Below, in pieces: positions 11,638 through 24,300 of a stretch of DNA of 60,000 bases. The stretch is taken from positions 19,738,527 through 19,798,526 of the forward strand of contig OX485808.1 in NCBI GenBank assembly GCA_950295325.1. Reading direction: 5' to 3'. The position numbers and the translations under genes are program-made. Position 1 is the stretch's first letter. Each line of letters opens with the position of its first letter. The DNA is from Polytrichum commune (lineage: Eukaryota; Streptophyta; Polytrichopsida; Polytrichales; Polytrichaceae). A model generated the notes under the pieces. That model was not told the origin of the DNA and made no database searches. It saw nothing but the letters and a program-made list of their open reading frames with translations.

Positions 11638-12593
11638 GATAGATAGTTTTTCTTGAACATATCTATGCTTACTTCCAAGCTTAGTCATTTCTTAAAACAT
11701 CCTCTTGTTCAGAGGCCGGCCCATTATGTTACATATCTATGTACCTTTCAAAACCTGGGAGGGTGGGTGGGACCAACCCTCATGACCATATCTTTGTGTA
11801 ACTATCTCCATTCTTTTGCAACCTTCTCATCTCGGTATGCCTCTAAACAAGTAAACACCTTATTCACTCAAACCATCAAGGTCTTAAGTAAAGTGTTGCA
11901 TTCCATATCCAAAGTTGACAAAGTCAAGCTCAAAAATTTATATAAGACATGTTCAGAAACACTTCAAAGTGCTATCACAAATCAAAATTGCTTTGTATTC
12001 CAAACTATCTTGTAGGAAATCGAAGCTACATGCATATGTTTTTTTTTCTTCTTCTGAAAGATGATACACAAAACCTAAGTGAGCTGTGAATTTTGTGAAG
12101 GGTCTACCTCACCTACGCCCATGCCACCAACCAAATCCAATTAAATAGAGGGTTATTAACGTACACGAGGTGAATAACAACAGATCCCAATTGTTACCTA
12201 TGTCACACAATCATGTACGGCATAATCATACATTTTGTATCATTGAATACACATACTACCAATGAGTATTCTACATGTTCCTTAGCCATTTTAATCTTAT
12301 GCGACCATAATTTGAGGCAGGTTACATACACCTCCAACTTGAACTAGTATGCACCACTTACACTAATCTTAGAAGTTACTGAGGGTAAATTGCCAATGCG
12401 GCTTAACCTTTGAAAGGAGGTTTGCGTGTAACCTCTCACTTAATATAGGATTAGGTAACAATCCTTGGCCATAGATGCATAGAACAAGATCTATGGTGGA
12501 TATATGTTAGGTAAAACTTACCTAAGCCTAAAGTAATTTTCCCTAGGGTTATATTTGTATCGGGGCGATTTAGTTATGCTAATGTAGAGAGAG
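9691..12593. other. Intergenic with simple repeats, no gene recognised
   Basis: There is a C run at 10722-10737 and a CT/C run at 11205-11254. A mixed TG, TA and GATA tract lies at about 11585-11646. The 120-codon frame at 11653-12015 has a normal-looking composition but no domain I recognise, no splice context and no upstream promoter signal, so it is left uncalled. Frames at 11118-11403 are artefacts of the CT repeat. Confidence 0.4.
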
Positions 12594-12594
12594 C

Positions 12595-12924
12595 ACTACA
12601 CTAAATAGGTAGATTAGTGTTGGAAACACTAATAGTTGACGAAAACGCTAAATGTAAATTGTCTCTATAGTGTTAGAACACTAAATGTCAACTCTAACAC
12701 TATTTGTACCAAGTAGTAACTTTAAATATTTACATGAGCGCATTTAGTGTTAGATGATATTTTATAAATCTTGGAATGAAGAATTGAAGGAAGAAGAATA
12801 TGAGAACCTCGTAAAAGGTATAATTTGTTCAAACCCTATTCAAACACTAATTGTAATATCAGTTGAAAATTAGTGTTTTAGGTAACTATTGCATCTAACA
12901 CTAATCTACCTATTTAGTGTAGTA
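12595..12924. mobile_element. MITE family C (330 bp) with perfect 27 bp terminal inverted repeats
   Basis: The left end (12595-12621) starts ACTACACTAAATAGGTAGAT and the right end (12898-12924) is its exact reverse complement. The interior is short and rich in the phrase AACACTAAATGT, repeated in both orientations, so the whole can fold back. It abuts another inverted-repeat element on its right. Confidence 0.85.
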
Positions 12925-13239
12925 CAAAAGTATGTGAAAAAAAACCACGGTCATTTTCCCATTACGGTTCTTTTGACCACCCTGATCTACAGTTGCTAAA
13001 CGACTTTTCTTTTTCGTTTTGCAACCGCAATTTTAAAAGTTTCAAGGCGTGTAATACACCGTTGCAAAGGTGTTTTCAAGACCTTCCTAGCGGTACATTG
13101 CAAACCTCCAAATTCTAGATATTTTAATCACTAGACCAAAAAAAACAAATCTACAGTCGTTTAGCAATTGCAGGACAGGGTGGTCAAAAGAACCACAATG
13201 GAAAAACGATTGCGGTTCTTTCTCGCATACTCATGTACT
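12925..13239. mobile_element. Fold-back element E with long inverted arms
   Basis: The left arm runs from about 12925 to 13010 and includes ACGGTTCTTTTGACCACCCT. The right arm is the imperfect reverse complement (AGGGTGGTCAAAAGAACCAC, 13168-13187, running on to GCATACTCATGTACT). The arms total about 85 bp and share GTAC.A.AGTATG at their outer tips. Non-coding. Immediately right-adjacent to element C, both sitting between GAGAGAG-type sequence. Confidence 0.7.
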
Positions 13240-15820
13240 AGTGGGGAGAGAGAGAGAGAGAAGTGTTGTCTACTACCTTAACGTTGAATACACTAAGGGT
13301 CGTTGTGCTAGAGGACAGGTGCTTGAATTCGAGAGCACACTTGAGTGCTACACCAGCAGGATAAGTTCAAAAGCCGTGAATGCAAGGACTCCAGTTTCCC
13401 AGATTCAATGCCTTTTGTTTTCCTGTGGGGATTTGAATGTGCACTCACAAAACCACATCATTGAGGCTCTCTTGAGACTCTTTTTCCCCACAATAATTGA
13501 ATGAGAGGAGAACTAAATTTACTTAATATTCTATCATCGTAAACCTAACATTACACAACTCTTTGGTTGTGTTCCGTGGGACCAAGTATCACATGAGCAT
13601 AATTAACTTCCCAATATGAGATTCCTCATGTATGGGGAACATTAAAGTTGTGTAGTGTAAACTTTTCGACATGCAACTATAAATTATTATGTTTATTCAT
13701 TTGTAACCTCTTTCTTTGGGAACAACCCACCATGTACTTGTTTAGTAATGTTATGAAGATACGATCAAAAAGCATTCCATTACTTTGCTAGTTGAACGAA
13801 GTTCCCCGGGGGGAGCACTCCCCCATTTTTGTTAGTTAGCGTGCAATCAAATGAAGGGGTATTATAATTGCCTTGGTCCTAAAATTTAGAAAGGGTTTCA
13901 AAGTAAATTAGCATCACCAAAATGGGTATTCTGAATTTTATAAATAATGAAGGGTAGGTGATAATACTAAATTTTAGCTGAATATTTTATCTACAATAGG
14001 CTTGCCAAAAAACAAAAGCAGATGTTAAATTTGTTTGGAAGTAAATTAGGCTGGTCTTAATGGGATCCAATGTCCTCATGTGCATACGGTTATAGCTGAT
14101 GAATAATGGGGGATGAAAAATAGAGGTCAGCATATGGATGAACTGTTGGCACCACAGCCAGAGTTCAATCTTCCCTCGGTTTGTTGTGTCGTGCAGTGTT
14201 TTCACCACTGATAGGGTTTGTTGTGTTTCTTGAAACAACCTTCCTAACGTTGCAGTTTGTGTGTGAGGTTTCTTGTGTTTCTTAAATGAACATTTCTAAG
14301 GGTTTAGGTTGTGTCAGGGTTTAGGTCGCCGAAGGTGAATATTGCTAAGGGTTTAGGTTGTGTGAGGTTTCTTGTGTTTCTTGAATGAACATTGCTAAGG
14401 GTTTACGTTCTGTCAGGTTTCTTGTTGCCGAAGGTGAACATTGCTAAGGGTTGTGGTTGTGTCAAGGAAAATTTGTTCCCTTGGTTATCCCGATTAGCAA
14501 GGGGTGGGTGGCTGATTGTAAATATCTTTGGTCTGCCTGAATGGTCTTAATGTCATTTGTAAGACTGTAATGCATGATATCAATTCGATAGAAGGATAGC
14601 CAAAGTCATGCTGGATAGTTAGTTTCCCTTTGAGTAGGGTTTATGAAGTGTATAACTGATAAGGCTTTTGCACACATGCATTGTTCTGTAGACTCGGTAC
14701 TGTGCAATTTTGGGCAATTTATGTCTAAACCCCTAGAAAATAGGGTCTGATGTTGTATTTATAATGAAGATAGCCTACAAATAATTAGTCCAACAAAAAA
14801 ATTATAATGAAAAGTAGGGCACATGAAATGAACAAAATTTAGAAATTTAGGTAAACATAGGCCTATGATAATCCACAAAATTTACATACATAGCCCCCAT
14901 GTAATAGGGGCTTGAACGCACGTGATCCTCAAACACCATATCTAGTGCTCCCCCCGGGCGAAGTTCCGTGGGCTTGGGGAATGTACAGTCTACTATGTTC
15001 TAGGATAATTTTATGTGGATCCGCCCAATTGCAAATTCAAACATTGAATTTGGGATACCATGCTAGATGTGGGTGGCTCCATGTGATTGTAATCGACTAA
15101 CGATCTTGACAATTAGGATGGTTCCCATATTATCACCAGGTTTACAAAGTACACTAAATAGTCCTAATAATATGGGCCACATTGGTATTCTAAAGCCCGT
15201 GCGAATTCTCATAATGAATATTACTATGAGCCACATTAATTTTGGAGGTGTCTTGGGATGACCTTTGGGCTCTCACAATTTCATGGTCACGGCTCTTGGC
15301 TCGTGTGCGTGAAGTGGCCCTAACATGTATAGGAAGCACGCGGTCGGAATCAATATCTTCTCATCTCTCCAACTAGCTTAAAGATTGACGCATCATCACA
15401 CCACTGATACTTCCTTAGACGAGACTCGTGTGAAATTTTTCACATTATCAAAACGAGTAAACGGGCAAGCGAGTAATATGAGCGGTAGAATTAAGTATCA
15501 GCACACACAACAACTAGCTTCTTGATGAAGTCGATGTATTTGGAGATACCTCAAGATTTGGAGCAATGAGATGTAATGACAAAGTTGCAATTAAAATAGA
15601 AGAATGCACATCCAAAGTCAACTTCTTCGCGTTTTCCGAAGCAAACGATAAGATGATCAAATCACAAGTGCCACAATTATAAGGTCGATGCTATATACGG
15701 TGCCGGGAAGATGTGAGCTTGGACAATCACGACCCGAGTGAATCAATCAAGCAATGAAAGAAGCTTTACCTAAGTTACTTAGATCCATCTATTTTGCTTC
15801 TATGCACCGCTCGCAATTTG
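13240..15820. other. Intergenic, no gene recognised
   Basis: About 14220-14470 has a repeated phrase (GGTTTCTTGTGTTTCTT...AACATTGCTAAGGGTTTAGGTTGTGT) in four or so short tandem copies. The 15240-15330 block (GGGCTCTCACAATTTCATGG, then TCACGGCTCT.GGCTCGTGTG) recurs at 33930-33985. Frames are short and unmatched. Confidence 0.4.
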
Positions 15821-15823
15821 CAT

Positions 15824-16261
15824 CTTGCCCCAGGCTAGATCGCATCTTCATTCGGTTGGTCTCCGCTCCTCCCACGCCTCCTTCAATGCCCGGTCTCCCC
15901 CATGCTCCCTATCCGCACCTGCGTGGGAATTCTCCCTCGTTGGGAACCAATGTGACAATAAAATTACATCATGATTACAAATATTCAAGTTGACATCACT
16001 TTCATTATCCCCAAGTTAATTGATGGAGTTTCTTCACATGCCAAAGGAGTTTAATGGCTTAAGTGACCGGGCGCTTGATGAAAGTGATGTCAACTTGAAT
16101 ATTTGTAATTTAGATATAATTCCATTGTCACATTGGTTCCCAATGAGGGAGAGTCCCCATGCAAGTGCGAGCAGGGAGCATGGGGAAGACCGGACAGTGA
16201 AGGAGGCATGGGAGGGACGGGACCCGGCTGAATGAAGATGTGATCTAGCCCAGGGCTTGCG
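15824..16261. repeat. Long inverted repeat (hairpin) with about 180 bp arms and 72 bp loop
   Basis: The left arm 15824-16005 and the right arm 16078-16261 are reverse complements at roughly 80 percent identity. Near-perfect blocks include TTGGGAACCAATGTGACAAT and ATTCAAGTTGACATCACTTT beside the loop. The loop is 16006-16077. Both arms carry similar open frames on opposite strands (15754-15993 plus and 16090-16272 minus), which follows from the symmetry and need not mean a protein. A transcript through here would form a long hairpin RNA. It could also be two opposed copies of a repeat. Confidence 0.8.
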
Positions 16262-16385
16262 TCTCCAATCACACCAATACTATATCATACTAAGCTTAGT
16301 TACGTCACATGGAACAAACCCTCAAGCACACAAGAAGCCCTTAGGATGGAGGCAAAACCGATAGAAGAAGAGTAGCCGCCAAGTG

Positions 16386-16533
16386 AAGGTAGGGTTTTGG
16401 CCAATGGGTGAACTCATCCGTCATCCACGACAGTATTTGTTCACTTACTCTTAAGAAGTGTCATCCAAAATGAAGCCATAGGGACATAAGTAAATACCAC
16501 ATGACACTAAATAACATACTTAGTGTACTTAGT
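16386..16533 (-). mobile_element. MITE family A, truncated copy
   Basis: Carries GGTAGGGTTTTGGCCAATGG, GAACTCATCCGTCATCCACGA and ACTAAATAACATACTTAGTGTA, matching the terminal half of family A in inverted orientation. The other half is missing. Confidence 0.65.
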
Positions 16534-18000
16534 AGGGATTCTTCTTGTATTAGATAGGTTAATAGTGATATGCGTTCAGCCTTCGAAGCCCATTCTCTTT
16601 CCACTCCCTCTCTTGCATCCACTTGATTTTCTAGATGAAATTGAATCAAAATCCCGCATCCATCCTACACTTTCATTATAAATTCAACGTGCAGCCGACT
16701 ATAGTATTCTACGAAAAAAGAGAACATGCTCTCCTCACGGGATGAGGGGTTAGTTTTTTTTTTTTTTGGGGGGGGGGGAGAAGGCCAACCAGGCCAACGC
16801 CAAAATGGATGAGGGCTTAGTGTATGTGAACGTGGAGCGAATCTCACCAAAACATTTGCAAAGGAGGTGAACAAACAAAAAGGACTTTGTCAAGGAAAGG
16901 GGGAGGGAAACAAGGGAAGCCACCATACTCCCGCCACCATGATTGCTCCCCAACTACCAACACCGGAACAAAATGCACCGACCCCGCACCGCCTTTTAAA
17001 TGAATCCAACTACCGTGGCTCTTTAAGGGTGCTTAAATTTTTGGGAAATTAATTTCATTGAGTGTCCTAGAAAAATAAAGAAATAACATTCAAAAAGAGC
17101 CTACAACCACAATAATGCAAGTGACATTCGCTGGAATCCAACAAAGCAGCATCAAATGACTTCAACAGTGTCTTCACATGGCATTAGTTTCACTCATGGT
17201 CTGAAAACAATACAAGCATGAATTTTCTCCACAAGTCATGTTGACACACTGCCATCAAAACGGGAACGAGACAAGCAAACAAGAATGAATGTTTGGCTTG
17301 TTTTACATTGCTTTTTGAATCTGCCCCAGTTTGAGAATATTGTTTTCGAGGGTTGCCTGACTTACTTTCACATTTTAATTAATTATTAGGCAAAAAGGTG
17401 CCCAAGCTGCTACATAGCTGCAGTGTTTCTCTTGCCCGATTAAAATCCACGAGTAAGTTAGTGTCCCGGGAGGTTTTTGGGCATAATCAGTTGAGATCAT
17501 GGTGTTTCCAAGTTTAGCCATTTACATGTTGACATCTTTTTTATTATTCTTTATGACATTGGGACATATTCCATAAACTCCTCTAAAATGATCGGTTATT
17601 TTCCTAAAGTCTTGAACTTCAACCGGTTCATCTATAACTAGAAGTCGTTCATTGGATTAAATTGGATGAGCCTTCAAGCAATGAAGGTTAGGGTGGACTT
17701 GCATTAGGATCCAGGTCCAAGAAACTTCTAGTCCAAAACACAACCCTTGATGGACCTTAATTTTGGTCACAAGATTTGGTAGTATCAGGGTGCCACATTA
17801 GAAGCCATTTCTTTTCTTATACCTTGGACCCATAATTTTGCCTTTGACCATAAAATTGCTCGTTTTTAGAGTTTATGTGGTCTTAGACCTCAATGTAAAT
17901 CCACTCTAAGTTGTATTATGAAGAGTTCCAAGAACATCAACAATTTGGACACATAATAAATGCGAGGATGTGGACCGGGATATCCTTGAATCACCTAAAA
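16534..18000. other. Intergenic, repeat fragments only
   Basis: A T/G homopolymer junction lies at about 16755-16779. About 17455-17670 is a diverged copy of 34010-34200, sharing CTTGAACTTCAACCGGT.CA, then TCTATAA.TAG.AGTCG. No recognisable protein. Confidence 0.4.
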
Positions 18001-18135
18001 TGAGAGGCAAGTAGTTGGACCTTACGGTTTAAACCCATGAGATCGAGTGCTCGATTCTTGTGACGGCTTATTGCATTTGATCATCAACTCACTTGTTTCG
18101 ACACAAGCCCAATCGCTCACATATATAAAAAAAAT
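18001..18135 (+). mobile_element. Possible SINE fragment
   Basis: GAGGCAAGTAGTTGGACC resembles a tRNA box A and GTGCTCGATTCTTG a degenerate box B about 40 bp on. The body ends in ATATATAAAAAAAAT. Weak evidence, single copy in the window. Confidence 0.25.
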
Positions 18136-18735
18136 AACAACATGTTACCCGGTGCCATCTTTGGAGTAATATGCTAGGGTAGTGTTAGTCCTTGGTGCCG
18201 CCTAATGTGCAAGTCATATGTAATTATATATATATATATATATAAGGATCAAGTGTTGAGTGCTTTCTATTGCCCCATCAATCATCCACTCACATGTCTC
18301 ACGGGAATCTTGAGACTTGGATTTTTTAAACTTTCCAAAACATGTTAGTTGGGTGCCGTTCTTGGAGTAATATATACCAATGATAGTGCAAGTCCTTGGT
18401 GCAAGTCATAATATGTGGAACAAAAAAGGAAAACAACATGAGGACAAGGTGTTGGGAGATTCTAATTACCATTTCCATCCCTCAAATGCAATGACCTAAA
18501 CGATGTCTACTATGAAGCAAGTCCATACTTTGCACCAACCCGTGGTTGAAATAATTTTCGGCCATTTGAGGTTCCTTTATCTTTTGCGATGTTGTATGTT
18601 GTGGACTCGATTCCTTAGACCCTCACAACTCTAGAACTATTAGTACATACTTACAAGCAATTGAAATTAAAGGTTCTCATCACCAGGTGACCGAGTAATG
18701 CACTTGACGCATGGTCCTACACTTTTCAATTTATG

Positions 18736-18876
18736 ATCCTACATTGATTATCCCAATTAGTGCATGTTACAATTCATAGTTACACAATGCTATTTAACTA
18801 TTTGATGAGAATGTAATATTTTACCAGGCAAAGTCATTTTTGTTCTATGATGTCTGAACAACCTATCGAGCTTTCA
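18736..18876 (-). mobile_element. Element D, truncated copy
   Basis: ATTATCCCAATTAGTGCATG, then AGTTACACAATGCTATTTAA and CAAAGTCATTTTTGTTCTAT, match element D at 35237-35463 read from its right end. It is truncated and runs directly into the family A copy starting at 18877. Confidence 0.65.
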
Positions 18877-19218
18877 GTATGTCACTATGGTAACTTTTCG
18901 GATGACACTTTTGATGAACAAGTGAACAAATATTGTCATGGATGATGGTCAAAACCCTTCCTTCTCTTGTCAGCAACTTGTGATGAAATATTGTCATGGA
19001 TGATTGAAATTTGGATGAAAAAAAAATCACTTGATAAGTGACAGTAATTGAAACACTATAAATCTATAATCCCCCCCCCCCAAAAAAAAAATCAATCAGA
19101 AGGAATGACAAATAAGGTTGAGTTCATATTTTGTGTTGGTGAAACTACACCGCAGTTTACAAGTAGTATGGAGCAAGAGAATTAGAATCAGTGACACTAA
19201 ATATCATATTCAATGCAC
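18877..19218 (+). mobile_element. MITE family A, copy 3
   Basis: Carries the full family core (GTCACTATGGTAACTTTTCG, GTCAGCAACTTGTGATGAAA and GTGACACTAAATATCATATT at its right end). The left terminal repeat is replaced by a piece of element D, so this is a chimera or a nested, deleted copy. A C-then-A run at 19070-19090 lies within. Confidence 0.7.
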
Positions 19219-22200
19219 AAAGGAGGATGTGGCAAAACAAAAACATGGCCCTTTCAAATTTGTTGACAATTTTATTTCAGTCGGGTGTCACTCTCTCATT
19301 GGACATCATGAAGATATGTGGCCCTAATTTAGGGGTCGGATAAACTACACACAAAATTTCAAGATTATACAATACTTCCGTTTTCATCCGAGTTGATGTA
19401 ACCCCTTGTTATTCTTATTCTAAATGAGGATCCACAATTTAGGGTGCACAAAGATAGTATATATTTAATACACTGAAGTGCCTTTATTTTGCTCATAAAC
19501 TCATCCACGTGGATTAAGAATAACTCTTAACTTATTGCCCCAACTCACTGCCTTGGAAACCACGGGTAGATCACTTAGTGCATTTTAAAAACGACGTGCG
19601 GCATAATATAGAGAGGATTAAAATCATTTGAAATAAAAATTATAAAGGAATTCCAAATAATGAAGGGGCCATTAAATGTAGACAATCCCATTATAAGCAA
19701 GTTAGATGGACATAAAACGTGGGCCATTATTTTTTGTAAAATTAATCTAGGGGCTGAAGATAAGGATCCTAGAAGGTCTGTTTAGTATGGTATGTAAATG
19801 GGTTTAGGACTCACGGGGATGGATGATAATTGGGATTTTCCGTCTATCCAAAAATGGCTTAAAAGGAATATAGAGTACAAAAATTGCATTGACTTGGACA
19901 ATATAAGTAATGGAAGGGTGCAAACAAACGGGCCATTTTTGAAATTTAAGTAATTATAGGGAGGCTTTAATTTAGCCCTTGAAGGTAAATAGCCCCAAAA
20001 CAAAAAAAAAACCCCAGCCGCACGTGGTGCACAAAAATGCCTTAGAGTGATCTACCCGTGTTGGAAACTTGTCACAGTTCCACTTACCTTCATGCATTCA
20101 TGCCCCAATCACACCAACGTTTCCGTTTGGTTCCAGCTGTGAAATTATGTTGAGAAATAGATGTTGGCCCAAAACTTTTCATACTATTATAGCCGGAGAT
20201 ACTGACGGATGTTGTCAAAATTGGTTTGTGTGATCAACCCCTCATTTATCATGTTCTATAGAATTTCTTGGTTGGTGTTGTTCTTTAACCAAATTCATAA
20301 AACATAGGACTCCTACAATGAAACTAAAGTTTTAATAATTAAGATCTATCAATGTCATTCTGACGTCATATCATAACTATGAGACAAGGTCATACCATTA
20401 GGAAGATTATTGGTAATATTATAATTTTAAGGGTTTGATGCGACCACTAGAAGAAAGGAAAAAATCTCAAGCTATTGGTCATTGGTTCATCTAACTTATA
20501 TATGTGAACCACATGGAGGAAGCACCACTTCTAAGTGAACTTGAACCGACATGTGGAGTTTGAGGGGTTCAATTAGCCTTATATTTGGTACACACATGCG
20601 TTAACTGGGTACTTTATGGGGTGGGGGTGGGGGTGGGGGTGGGGGGCTATTTTGTGAAGGTTTAGGAATTTGAGTGACCCTAATTATTTAAAGAATTAGT
20701 CTTTCAAGCATTTACCTCATTTTCTAAACCTTATTTACCAACTTAGAGAAAGCTAACTACTTTCCAAGACTACATCTTATGGCTTTCAAATTTGAAGTTT
20801 CTTTGGAGCTTCAATGCACACCCAAAGCACAAACTGACACTCACTTCCATTCAATCATATGCATTTCTAGAGCCTGGGGAGATCACAAGCTATATATTTT
20901 TGTAAACCATGTGTGGTCGGGGGTTGATTAAAGATAGGTTATTAATATAAATTTCTTGAATAATGATACTTTGAGAAGAAGAAGAAAAAAAATCAAGACT
21001 CTATAGGCAAATATGATTTACATCATAAATTGTTTTATAAAATCCATTTTTTTTTTGTAAATTGTACCATTTATCAAAATATTGGAATTTGACATAAATT
21101 GACGTTAATCCATAACAAAGCGACAAAATATCTTAATGGTACATGAAAATAAAACCAAATGGTACCTAGTTGCAACACTATCTCAAAACAATCCAACACT
21201 ATCTTGAAACTCTCATTGACCACCCCAAGCTTGCCAACATCTAAATTTATTGACTTTTAATAAATTGAGGCAACTTACCATCCAATCCAAAGACATTCAT
21301 TGAACCTCACGTAAATTCTTTGTTCCTCCAAATATAACATACCATACTTTATTAATAGACATTAAATACTACCTATAATTTTCACCTACCCTGTTTGAGA
21401 TAATTGTATGGGTCATTTCCTCCAAGGTATAGTAATTCCAAAATTTCTATAAAAAAATTCTCTTGGATTAAAAGTACCGTATAGTTTTTTTCTCATGTGG
21501 TTTAATACGATTTTGCAAGTGACTTCCCTGTGTTTTAGAGCTTCAAACAATGCATATCAAAACCACAAATTGATCCTAGAGACTCAAACCCGGAATATAT
21601 GAAAGAAGGGTATTCTTACACACTCACATCCTATCCCATTGCAAGCATTATCGTAGTTTCAACCTATTCACATTGAAACCACAAATTGAACTTGGAAACT
21701 CACCCGGAATATCTAAAAGAAGGCCACTCTACGCTACCCTAAGGTTGTGGAGGAGATTTTATACATAAAATCTCCTTTCACTAGAAAAGACACACAGGAA
21801 GTCCTAGAACATCTTCACTGGAAAGAAGAGCACATTGCACACAAGCACAAGCTAGACCCAAATTTAGAACCCTACACCTACGAACGCCCAAACTTTCTTG
21901 CCGCACCCAAAACATAATCATCCCAATTATACATGGTACATCCATACTTCCACATACATTTGTAGCAGTCTCTTTCATCCATCCCCATTGGATCAAATAT
22001 ATTATGCATATAATATATAGGAAAAATGTTAATCAAATGCCGTGGAATTTGTAGAATGCTATATTACATAAAATGGGATTAAGGGATTTTGAATTACGCT
22101 TTGTTACTTCAAATCCAAACATGTTGATAACCTCGAAGGAATAAAATGTGCCATGTATTTCAACTCATGTCATTTGCCACTTTTCGCCTGGTAAAATCCA

Positions 22201-22859
22201 TGGGATGTTGAGATGTTTGAGAATGGAAGGCAACCGGCAAGTAGATTCGTTAGTGCAACAATTGGATGCTTGAGAATGGAAGGCAACCATCAAGTAAGCT
22301 AAGTTATTACAACACTTACATGCTTCAAGAATGAAAGGGTACTCATATATTGTACTCTATTTGGAACCACAAATGTTTTGAATCATGATGACCATATGTT
22401 TCCTCTCAAATCCTACTCTTTCATCATTAAACTATGTTCTCATGATTTGCCAATAGAATTGCTTAGATGTTGAAATGAAAAGAATTGCTTTATCTTGAGA
22501 TCGTTCTCCAAAATTCCAGTGACATCAACTGATTGTGCTTTATCATCTCTATCATGTAGAAACCATTTAGTGGGCTAAAAGTCAAGGTAAAAACATGACA
22601 ACCTTTGATGACATTATTCACAAATACTTCATGCGTTTCATTCCATAAATACCAAAGAGCTTCTGTAAGAAGCTTGGATATACATGACTCATTCAGGCAA
22701 TGCATTTGAGCTAATGATACATATTTCAAGGGATCCCCAACAAATGAATATTGAAGTATTAGAGATAATTGTAAAGTCTTGGCATCAAATCTCCTATTGC
22801 GTTGGTTAAAAGACGAGTTTAAGAATTTGCACATGGTACTAACGTCGAAGTGGGGGAAG
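19219..22859. other. Intergenic, no gene recognised
   Basis: A GGGGGT minisatellite lies at about 20618-20646. The minus-strand 114-codon frame 22490-22834 has balanced composition; its start region (about 22769-22835) is similar to 59273-59345, suggesting a shared repeat or a decayed coding element. I do not recognise a domain. The phrases near 21560 and 21670 (CACAAATTGA.CCT.GA.ACTCA) are a short local duplication. Confidence 0.35.
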
Positions 22860-22860
22860 G

Positions 22861-23006
22861 TGTTCGTTAGATTTCCAGATAGGGATTGTGTATCGGCAAA
22901 AGACTTCCGAAACTGTGTTGTATGAGCACAAAGTGTTGGTTAGATTTCCAGAATGGGATTGTGTACCAGCGATAGACTTCCGAATATGCGTTGTATAAGC
23001 ACTGCC
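22861..23006. repeat. Tandem duplication, two units of about 73 bp
   Basis: TGTTCGTTAGATTTCCAGA at 22861 and TGTTGGTTAGATTTCCAGA at 22934 start two units that both continue through GGGATTGTGTA and AGACTTCCGAA. Confidence 0.8.
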
Positions 23007-23815
23007 GATACTCAGTCCTGATGGACACAGCAAGATTCATCATACATTTCATGAAGTGAACTAGAGCAAATTCTCTTGCTCACATTCGCCCCACATTAGT
23101 CAACATCTCCTACACTCTTCAATGGGCAGATCAACCAAGCGATCATCGGCTTCTTTGGGGCTTAATCCGTATCTATCTGCATCCAATCAACTTCTCGGCT
23201 ACTATTCTACTATTCGAATCATCTGGGGTCATCTGGATTGGAAAAAAAGAAAAGAAAAGAAAAGTAAAGCTGACATACAGGTACTATTCAGTCCTGACAG
23301 ACACAGGAAGATTCATCATAAATTTCCAAGTAGTACTTGTATGTTTCATTGAGTGAACTGGTGCAATTTCTCTTGCTTATGTTTGTCCCAACTAATCAAC
23401 ATCCCCTACACTCTTCAAAAGGCAGATCAATCAAGTGAGTATCGACTTAATTTGTGTCAACCTGCATCCAATCAAACTGTGAGATCACCCTCTCGTCTAC
23501 TATTCCAATCCTCCGGAAAGGAAAAAAAGGTAGTAGCTGACATACAGGTACTATTCAGTCCTAACAGACACAGGAAAATTCATCATGCATTTCCAAGTTG
23601 TACTTGTATGTTTTGAAGTGAACTAGTGCAAATTCTCTTGCTTACGTTTGCCCCACATTAATCAACATCTCCTACACTCTTCAATGGGCAGATCAACCAA
23701 GTGATCATCGGCTTAATTCGTATCTATCTGAATCCAATCAAGCTGCGAGATCAACCTCTCGGCTACTATCCGAATCATCTGGAAAGGAAGAAAAATAGTA
23801 GGAGCTTACTTGTAC
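23007..23815. repeat. Tandem repeat, three units of about 270 bp
   Basis: CAGTCCTGA (or CAGTCCTAA) anchors fall at 23013, 23289 and 23556. Each unit runs through GACACAGGAA, ATTCATCAT, CAAATTCTCTTGCT, CAACATC, CCTACACTCTTCAA and GGCAGATCAA. Most of the frames here are by-products of the repetition (23122-23352 and 23353-23616 end alike). The array begins about 0.5 kb beyond the 3' end of the GIL1-like gene. Confidence 0.85.
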
Positions 23816-24300
23816 CTCATGAGATCCTGGAGTTGGGATGCTGCATGCTGCTGCGATTCGGCCGTAGTGGAAACTAAATACGTTACTCAGATCGCTAACG
23901 CTTTCACACACTATACAAAATTCGGGGCATCTCTTTAAACTCCTGCAAAGAGCCGGTTATAATCCACCCTCAAACTCTAGATGCTCAAATCTACTAGCGG
24001 TCGAGGTTTGCAATGGACCTGCACGCTGCCGGGTATAGTTAAGAGTCTTTCCTCCAGAATATGATAATACTTCCGAGAAAATGGAATGGGGGAAGAATTC
24101 GCCAGAAATCTTGAATGAATAGGAGATCCACGTATGTCGAGGTTTGATTATCTGAGATCGACCCTGTCTGCTGCAACATTAAACCAGGTGAGCAGATTGC
24201 TGTGATGCAGCAAGGTTAGGGTTTTTGATGCTTCCGCAAGGAGGATGTTCCCCAACAGTCTTGTTGATGTTGTCTGTATTTTGATGTTTTGGTGACGGTT

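Noticed and set aside
15754-16272. Two similar frames on opposite strands
   Set aside because: Explained by the inverted repeat; the shared peptide has no recognised domain.
22490-22834. 114-codon minus-strand frame as a gene
   Set aside because: No recognised family and its start is shared with a broken sequence at 59.3 kb; kept only as a finding.
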